Of a stretch of 10,912 nucleotides of DNA, positions 7,343 to 10,912 are shown one piece after another. This stretch comes from Deltaproteobacteria bacterium RBG_13_49_15. Its GTDB lineage: Bacteria; Desulfobacterota; Desulfobacteria; Desulfobacterales; UBA2156. Positions within the stretch are counted from its first letter, which is position 1, and every line of letters starts with the position of its first letter. A program made the position numbers and the translations under genes. The stretch is taken from contig MGQD01000057.1 in assembly GCA_001797695.1 (NCBI GenBank), positions 15,049 through 25,960 of the forward strand, in the 5' to 3' direction. Below the pieces are notes generated by a model, which saw only the letters and a program-made list of their open reading frames with translations, did not search any database and was not told the DNA's origin.

Positions 7343-7548
7343 TTATTCCTCGTAGAGCAAACGGGATTTACCCAACCCGGCTTCGGAGATAAGGGAAAAG
7401 GACTGGCCCTTTCCGGCCTTGGCCCGCTCAAAGCCGTCCAGCAGAAACTCGAGTTCCCGCCGCCGGCCCTCTATTTTCTTCCTGGATTTTGTTACTGAAT
7501 TTTGTAACTTCCTGCTGTATGGCCAGGGCCGCATTGAGGACACCTCAT
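7343..7548 (-). pseudogene. Decayed 5' part of a zinc-ribbon/cyclase/AAA-ATPase gene
   Basis: From the ATG at 7548 (GAGAGG eight bases upstream) the minus strand reads MRCPQCG, the typical zinc-ribbon start of multidomain adenylate/guanylate cyclase-ATPase-TPR proteins, but that frame stops after about 18 codons. In another frame (about 7343-7485) the sequence reads RRRELEFLLDGFERAKAGKG, followed by SEAGLGKSRLLYE, which is the Walker A region of the same family (AAA_16-type ATPase). The whole cyclase domain between the two is missing, and the ATPase stops after RLLYE where family members continue with FRK. The break coincides with the end of the ftsK-tail repeat (7340). It is therefore an internally deleted, frameshifted and 3'-truncated gene. 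It lies 35 bases after the DUF4143 gene on the same strand. The family assignment comes from memory of its conserved motifs. Confidence 0.7.
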
Positions 7549-7583
7549 GGGATCAACCTCTCAAGCAATCAATTAGATTGGGT

Positions 7584-8774
7584 CTAAAAAATTTCTCCGC
7601 TGAAAAGCGCCTTCACAAATTCCACCAGGGGCGACACGGTTAGATCATCAAACTGGTAAGCTCGTGAACCGCCATACACTCCGATCAAACGGTCAATTTT
7701 AAGACCGGGATTATCTTTCAAGGACCGTAAGGGCTTTTCCCAGGCCCGGTCCCACTTGTCAGCCCGTTTAACCTCCACGGCCACCACACGCGGAAGGTTG
7801 TCTGATCGCCGCCGGGAGGTTTCGATGATAAAGTCCACTTCCACTCCAGCCGGCGTTCTATAGAAAAACAGGGGTCGAAGCTTGCGGCTGGTTTCGTTAT
7901 ATACTCGCAGTTCATGGTAAACCAGGGTTTCCAGCGCAACACCCTGCCAAGCACGATCTACGGGATCCCGAAGCCAACCCGCCGCAGCCCGGGCCACTCC
8001 CGGATCAAACCAGTAGAACTTGGGATGAACCACCTCCCGAACTTTCAACCCCGGACGCCATGCCGGCAGAAAATGGCCGAGCAAGGTGTCCAGAAGTATG
8101 GAAAAATAGGTATCCACAGTACTGCGGGGAACGGCTGCCTCCCGGGCAATGTTCTGCAGGTTAACCATCTGCCCATTGAGTTGTCCGGCCAGAGTCAGAA
8201 ACCGGATAAAGGGCGGGACCCGGCGCAACAGCCCTTCTTCCCTGACCTCTTCCTTGAGATAGGTATTTAAATAGGCCGAGAGAATTTCCGGGGCCGCCTC
8301 CGGGTCTTCCTGGACAAAGGGCAGCATTCCCCAGTCCAGGGAATTGGATAGGTTAAATTTCTTGCCCAGTTCAACGGCTGAAAACCCTTCCAAATTTAAA
8401 GTGAGAGCCCGGCCGGCCAGCAGGTTAGCTCCGCCCCGGCGCAGTTTACGGGCCGAGGACCCGCAAAGGACAAAACGCCAGCGCCTGGACTCCATCAGCC
8501 GATGCACTTCATCCAGCAGGGCAGGCGCTTTCTGGATTTCATCGAGCACGATCCAGGCCCCTTTCGGCCTCCGGCCGATAATAGCCTCGAGTCGGTGGGG
8601 ATCGCGGGAAAGCTCCAGGTACAGAAAGGCGTCAAGAAGGTCCAGATGCAGGGCCTCTGGGAGGACCTGGCGGAGCATGGTACTCTTGCCGCTACCGCGA
8701 GGTCCGAACAAAAAAAAGGAACGCTCCGGACGGTTCAAGCGTCTTGGGATATAACCTGTTTCTTGAGAGCCCAT
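7584..8774 (-). CDS. AAA (AAA_14) ATPase with DUF4143 nuclease-like C-terminus
   Basis: A 396-residue protein of the common AAA_14/DUF4143 family, found scattered in bacteria and archaea; its function is unknown, and defence, toxin-like or mobile-element roles have only been suggested. Walker A is GPRGSGKST (residues 24-32), Walker B is IVLDEIQ (75-81), followed by the family's LCGSSARKL (103-111) and LLAGRA (118-123). The C-terminal half has VEVDFIIE (311-318) and VAVEVKRA (331-338), the D...ExK pattern of a PD-(D/E)xK nuclease-like fold. It looks intact and full length. Its base composition appears richer in G+C than the AT-rich flanks, suggesting transfer. It lies between two pieces of cyclase/ATPase genes on the same strand and has its own promoter with an overlapping palindrome. 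The ATG at 8774 has only a weak upstream AAAAGAG. Confidence 0.9.
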   Translation of the reverse strand: MGSQETGYIPRRLNRPERSFFLFGPRGSGKSTMLRQVLPEALHLDLLDAFLYLELSRDPHRLEAIIGRRPKGAWIVLDEIQKAPALLDEVHRLMESRRWRFVLCGSSARKLRRGGANLLAGRALTLNLEGFSAVELGKKFNLSNSLDWGMLPFVQEDPEAAPEILSAYLNTYLKEEVREEGLLRRVPPFIRFLTLAGQLNGQMVNLQNIAREAAVPRSTVDTYFSILLDTLLGHFLPAWRPGLKVREVVHPKFYWFDPGVARAAAGWLRDPVDRAWQGVALETLVYHELRVYNETSRKLRPLFFYRTPAGVEVDFIIETSRRRSDNLPRVVAVEVKRADKWDRAWEKPLRSLKDNPGLKIDRLIGVYGGSRAYQFDDLTVSPLVEFVKALFSGEIF

Positions 8775-8789
8775 GTTATTTTACTCTTT

Positions 8790-8820
8790 TAATGTAATAA
8801 TACATTGTAATATTACATTA
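8790..8820. promoter_or_regulatory. Nested palindrome, likely operator for the DUF4143 gene
   Basis: TAATGTAATA (8790-8799) and TATTACATTA (8811-8820) form a perfect 10-bp inverted repeat with an 11-base spacer. Two smaller palindromes lie within it: AATGTA/TACATT (8791-8796 and 8801-8806) and TGTAATATTACA (8806-8817, perfect). The site sits 15 bases upstream of the DUF4143 start and covers the likely -10 box, so a repressor bound here would block transcription. The binding protein is unknown. Confidence 0.6.
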
Positions 8821-8837
8821 AATATAGCATTTTTCAA
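8810..8837 (-). promoter_or_regulatory. Likely promoter of the DUF4143 gene
   Basis: On the minus strand TTGAAA (8832-8837), 16 bases, then TAATAT (8810-8815), both near the sigma70 consensus. Transcription would begin around 8803, within the palindrome and about 30 bases before the ATG at 8774. Confidence 0.6.
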
Positions 8838-8939
8838 GACAAAATTTTAAAGGTTAAGGTGCGCCCCCTCAAATTTCTGGTTTTATTTTCGGATCAAACC
8901 CTGATGCCCGCTTGGAAGACGATAAAGCTTTGAGAGCTT

Positions 8940-9210
8940 TCAGGCCATCTCCGCCAGCTTCCTCTCCGCCTTTTCCACCCAGCCGTCGGCGCCGCACTCC
9001 TTGAAGGTTTCTATGGCCTTGCCCAGATTTTCTTGAGCTTTCTGCCGGTCGCCTTTTCTTTGTAAGAGACCGGCATAGGAGAGGTAATCCCGGCCTAAAA
9101 AGAAATTGGTTCTGTTCCTTGTGTCCGCCTCGATCGCCAATGTTATTCGTGCTTCCGCTTCCGGAAGATACTGACCATCTAAATGTTCCAGGATCTCCGC
9201 AACCCATCTC
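8940..9210 (-). pseudogene. TPR tail of a cyclase/AAA-ATPase family gene, 5' truncated
   Basis: About 89 codons open on the minus strand, ending in a stop at 8940. Readable parts include EAEARITLAIEADTRNR, FFLGRDYLSYAGLLQRKGD, RQKAQENLGKAIETFKECGA and DGWVEKAERKLAEMA. This matches the C-terminal tetratricopeptide end of the multidomain cyclase/ATPase proteins whose N-terminal signature is at 7343-7548. A stop codon closes the frame at about 9213, exactly where an oppositely oriented methyltransferase fragment begins, so the rest (well over 900 residues in intact relatives) has been lost. On this strand the tail lies upstream of the N-terminal piece, so the two cannot be one gene simply split by an insertion. 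They more likely come from two neighbouring paralogues or from rearrangement. Confidence 0.7.
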
Positions 9211-9211
9211 T

Positions 9212-9517
9212 AAGGGGATTATCGTTTCTTCAATACCAAATGTTTTGCATCTTTCAGTACTTTTCTCATTATTAATACGGAAGAACTGGGAATATAAACC
9301 TAAAGGTGTCCTGGACAAGACGCATCTGAGATTCTTCACAAAAAAAAGCATCATCGAAATGTTCAATTCGCTGGGGTATCAAATTGAGAAAATCGAGGGA
9401 ATCAACCCTTATCGATCCTGGAAATTGCTCATTTTCCTGGCATTTAACCTGCTGACATTCGGATATTTCAATTGCTCACAATACCTGGAATATGCGTGTA
9501 TAGCAAAGCCAAAATGA
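9212..9517 (+). pseudogene. C-terminal part of a class I SAM methyltransferase
   Basis: About 101 codons, reading GIIVSSIPNVLHLSV, then WEYKPKGVLDKTHLRFFTKK and SIIEMFNSLGYQIEKIEGI. This is the characteristic end of Methyltransf_23/UbiG-like methyltransferases from polysaccharide and glycan clusters: the 'P-G-G-...-S-(I/V)-P-N' strand, then 'WEY...G.LD.THLRFFT'. The N-terminal half with the SAM-binding glycine motif is absent; upstream of 9212 the frame runs into DNA that belongs to the opposite-strand TPR fragment. The C-terminus ends in YLEYACIAKPK with a normal stop. With no start, promoter or SAM site it is almost surely non-functional. Its association with rfbA downstream points to a lost O-antigen or exopolysaccharide cluster. 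Confidence 0.75.
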
Positions 9518-9587
9518 GCACACCATTCACAAATAATATTTCACCCAATGAAAAAATGAAAAAGTAATGTTCCTGACTGTAATAATG

Positions 9588-9616
9588 TTGACGTTGTTTA
9601 TATTTTCGAAAATACT
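9588..9616 (+). promoter_or_regulatory. Possible promoter upstream of the rfbA fragment
   Basis: TTGACG (9588-9593), 17 bases, AATACT (9611-9616), in an AT-rich gap between the methyltransferase fragment and rfbA. Transcription would begin near 9623, leaving a leader of about 55 bases. A 9-base inverted repeat, AATAATGTT (9581-9589) and AACATTATT (9639-9647), surrounds it. Confidence 0.4.
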
Positions 9617-9677
9617 GCTCGGACTTGCTGATAATATTAACATTATTCTATCAATGTGCTTTTTTACAGGGGGAACC

Positions 9678-9836
9678 ATGAAAGGTATTGTACTCGCCGG
9701 AGGGGCCGGATCACGGCTCTGGCCGATAACCCAGGCGGTGTATAAGCAACTCATGCCGGTTTATGACAAGCCGATGATTTATTATCCAATATCAACATTG
9801 ATGCTGGCCGGCATCAAAGATATCCTGATTATTTAA
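9678..9836 (+). pseudogene. rfbA: Glucose-1-phosphate thymidylyltransferase RfbA, 5' fragment (52 codons)
   Basis: RfbA (RmlA) makes dTDP-glucose, the first step to dTDP-rhamnose for surface polysaccharides. Intact proteins have about 290 residues; here only 52 remain. The N-terminal nucleotide-binding signature LAGGAGSRLWPIT (residues 6-18) and the KQLMPVYDKPMIYYP motif (23-37) are plain. The start is set by AGGGGGAACC before the ATG at 9678. After DILII the next expected residue would be Ser/Thr, but a TAA arises exactly where sequence identical to the ftsK tail begins (9835). The truncation is therefore caused by the join, not by a point mutation. No sugar-binding or catalytic C-terminal region remains, so it cannot be an active enzyme. 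Confidence 0.88.
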
Positions 9837-10239
9837 AATCACCCCAGTATCTTGAAGACGTCACCAGAACTCAGAAAGAGGATACTGATGAAGCAGATCC
9901 GGAATCATATGACGAGCGGTATGACGATGCCGTCGCCCTGGTCACCCGCACCCGTCAGGCTTCCATCTCAATGGTTCAACGGCATTTGCGTATCGGTTAT
10001 AACAGGACCGCCAGAATCATCGAAATGATGGAAAAGGAAGGGATTGTCGGCCCGTCGGACGGCGTCAAGCCCAGAGAGGTTCTGGTCCGGAGCTATGACG
10101 ACAAGCCTTAAATGACGCGGATTTTCAGGATGTTTTGGGCATCATCGGCTTTCCCTCAGGGTAAAGCGCTTGTTAAAACTTGATATACAAGCCGATTTCT
10201 GTGATACATTAATCTATAAAAAGCAAATTCCTATTCCTG
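9835..10239 (+). repeat. Direct repeat copy B: ftsK 3' end plus downstream flank
   Basis: Second copy of 6881-7340. The left edge falls in the run of A after the last rfbA codon; the right edge is around the CTATTCCT at about 10231-10238, after which the sequence no longer matches. It is about 405 bases long because roughly 50 bases of flank present in copy A are absent. Confidence 0.93.
9836..10111 (+). pseudogene. Detached FtsK gamma-domain tail (91 codons)
   Basis: Encodes residues equivalent to FtsK 625-715, beginning KSPQYLEDV and ending REVLVRSYDDKP plus stop. It contains the whole winged-helix gamma domain (DNA-reading) with the preceding acidic linker but no motor or membrane part. 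Relative to copy A it has about six base changes, of which only one alters the protein (Ala to Thr at the position equivalent to residue 683, in the YNRAAR helix). There is no start codon or binding site at the left end; the frame begins inside the join with rfbA, so translation is unlikely except from an internal ATG. Best read as a leftover or duplicated gene end. Confidence 0.9.
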
Positions 10240-10384
10240 TTACTGCACAACCGCCTTAGGTGTATCGTGTTCTTGATGCGGATAAGCTGTCCCTAGGGCG
10301 GTGGCACGTTGCCGCGATCAAAAAGAAAGCACTCTAATAAATCTAAACGGACAAACGAATTGCTAATGTCATATTTCGTTATCT
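10112..10384. other. Non-coding or decayed stretch after the second ftsK tail
   Basis: The first 130 bases belong to repeat copy B. After about 10240 the sequence is unlike the rest of the window. A 25-codon frame (10260-10337, GTG start) reads YRVLDADKLSLGRWHVAAIK, which looks protein-like but is not recognised and is probably a gene scrap. I see no RNA gene or clear regulatory site. Confidence 0.4.
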
Positions 10385-10671
10385 TTGACCAGTCTTTTTT
10401 ACTCGTCTCCAACAACTTATCTCGTCAGCGATACTGGTGAACCTGACGGCAGACTCCTGGCTTATGTTTCGTATGACACCGAGCAGTGGCTCGGAAACAT
10501 CAACGATCTCCACCGGAAGGATTTAAGCCTCCGTAAGAAATTCTTAAAATCCGTCATGAAGCCTCCCAAGATGATCTACCTTAGAGAGACAGATCACTCT
10601 TGACATGCCCCTCTGAAAACCCGCCCAGAGGATGAGAACAGGTTAGTCCTTTCGTACCGTTTTTGATCGCG
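10313..10671. repeat. 12-bp inverted repeat pair bracketing 359 bases
   Basis: CGCGATCAAAAA (10313-10324) and its exact reverse complement TTTTTGATCGCG (10660-10671) face each other and enclose the 72-residue reading frame at 10385-10603. This could be the ends of a small non-autonomous element, but I see no flanking target-site duplication and no transposase. Confidence 0.35.
10385..10603 (+). CDS. Unrecognised short reading frame (72 aa), possibly a gene fragment
   Basis: The frame opens with a TTG at 10385 and stops at 10603; a stop lies a few codons upstream. The product is hydrophilic, with no membrane segment. It reads TYLVSDTGEPDGRLLAYVSY near the start and has a basic stretch (HRKDLSLRKKFLKSV) near the end. 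I do not recognise a family. The composition is protein-like, but the absence of an ATG start and of a binding site, together with the surrounding broken genes, suggests a truncated or non-expressed frame. It lies inside a pair of 12-bp inverted repeats. Confidence 0.35.
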   Translation: MTSLFYSSPTTYLVSDTGEPDGRLLAYVSYDTEQWLGNINDLHRKDLSLRKKFLKSVMKPPKMIYLRETDHS

Positions 10672-10856
10672 CGCGCCCATTTTTTCTGCCATACATTTTT
10701 TGTTGACACTATACAAAGTTTGTGTAATTCTTAACACCCGTGGAGTGGTTCAACCCCTAACTTAGGTTGGCGGCCTCAATTTGAACAGTAGCATTTCTGT
10801 CATTTTGTGATTGACTGCTCAGGACATTTGGCAACACCTAGAGCAAAAGTGGTTTG
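10604..10856. other. Intergenic stretch with a possible promoter
   Basis: No convincing gene. It holds a weak inverted repeat CCTCTG/CAGAGG (10610-10615 and 10626-10631) just after the 72-residue frame, the right arm of the 12-bp inverted repeat, and the promoter-like site at 10703. Confidence 0.4.
10703..10731 (+). promoter_or_regulatory. Possible promoter with overlapping palindrome
   Basis: A perfect TTGACA (10703-10708) is followed after 16-17 bases by a poor -10 (TAATTC or AATTCT, 10725-10731). The spacer holds a perfect 11-base palindrome, ACAAAGTTTGT (10713-10723), a plausible repressor site. Transcription would run toward the partial gene at the right edge. Confidence 0.4.
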
Positions 10857-10912
10857 ATGAAAAAGAAACAGCAAGGGAAGTCCTCTGCCGTAGAAGAAAT
10901 TCTGTTTTCCAC
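10857..10912 (+). CDS. Start of an unidentified gene cut by the right edge
   Basis: From the ATG at 10857 the frame reads MKKKQQGKSSAVEEILFS and continues past the end of the window. Nineteen residues are too few to assign a family. A competing frame over the same bases opens earlier (a TTG near 10812) and reads DIWQHLEQKWFDEKETAREV, also protein-like. I cannot decide between them; the ribosome binding site is weak for both. Confidence 0.3.
   Translation, partial: MKKKQQGKSSAVEEILFS

Noticed and set aside
8880..8940. Hairpin AAAGCT/AGCTTT just after the TPR fragment stop as a terminator
   Set aside because: Only a 6-bp AT-rich stem with no T-run after it.
9119..9211. Upstream extension of the methyltransferase frame with an apparent start at 9119
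   Set aside because: These codons are antisense to the TPR fragment and show no methyltransferase similarity; the homologous part begins only at about 9212.
8869..9366. Minus-strand open frame of 165 codons
   Set aside because: It runs in the wrong frame across both the TPR fragment and the methyltransferase fragment, which have their own recognisable frames on opposite strands.
9567..9677. In-frame upstream extension of rfbA giving a hydrophobic 37-residue leader
   Set aside because: RfbA is cytoplasmic and begins at MKGIVLAGG; the ATG at 9678 has a strong ribosome binding site, and the upstream part is AT-rich promoter DNA.
7341..9834. The bracketed region as a defence island or complete mobile element
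   Set aside because: Only one intact gene (DUF4143 ATPase) is present, with no integrase, transposase or recognised defence partner; the rest is gene fragments.

Overview
The window looks like chromosomal DNA from a Gram-negative, probably a Desulfobacterota (deltaproteobacterial) relative. The clues are an RNase J gene followed by a mid-length FtsK, a PlsC/RNase J/FtsK run, and remnants of the zinc-ribbon + cyclase + AAA ATPase + TPR protein family that is abundant in that phylum. This placement is inferred from protein resemblance, not computed.

Left part (1-2160, minus strand): a thiamine operon thiM-thiE-thiL, with thiL running off the left edge. It is read from a near-consensus sigma70-type promoter at 2121-2149 through a TPP riboswitch (about 2029-2101) and a strong intrinsic terminator (1971-1999). 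TPP binding should therefore end transcription before thiM. ThiM salvages hydroxyethylthiazole, ThiE joins thiazole phosphate to the pyrimidine, and ThiL makes the active TPP.

Middle part (2193-7157, plus strand): four closely packed genes. They encode an unrecognised small soluble protein, a PlsC-type acyltransferase (phospholipid synthesis), ribonuclease J (RNA processing and decay) and FtsK (chromosome segregation at the septum). The first three are separated by 7 bases or overlap; a 69-base gap with a folded-looking inverted repeat precedes ftsK.

Right part (7158-10912): a mosaic of broken genes. About 460 bp covering the last 91 codons of ftsK plus its downstream flank (6881-7340) are present again in direct orientation at 9835-10239, slightly diverged. 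Between the copies lie a decayed start of a cyclase/ATPase gene, one intact AAA/DUF4143 ATPase gene with its own palindrome-overlapped promoter, the TPR tail of a cyclase/ATPase gene, the C-terminal part of a SAM methyltransferase, and the first 52 codons of rfbA. rfbA is cut exactly where the second ftsK tail begins. The methyltransferase and rfbA pieces are typical of a surface-polysaccharide cluster. After the second ftsK tail come unrecognised short reading frames, a 12-bp inverted repeat pair, a possible promoter and the start of a gene cut by the right edge.

I see no tRNA, rRNA, CRISPR array, integrase or complete insertion sequence. I do not see a clear new multi-gene system. The most unusual thing is the ftsK-tail duplication bracketing a patchwork of truncated genes, which could be a real recombination or integration hotspot or an assembly chimera.
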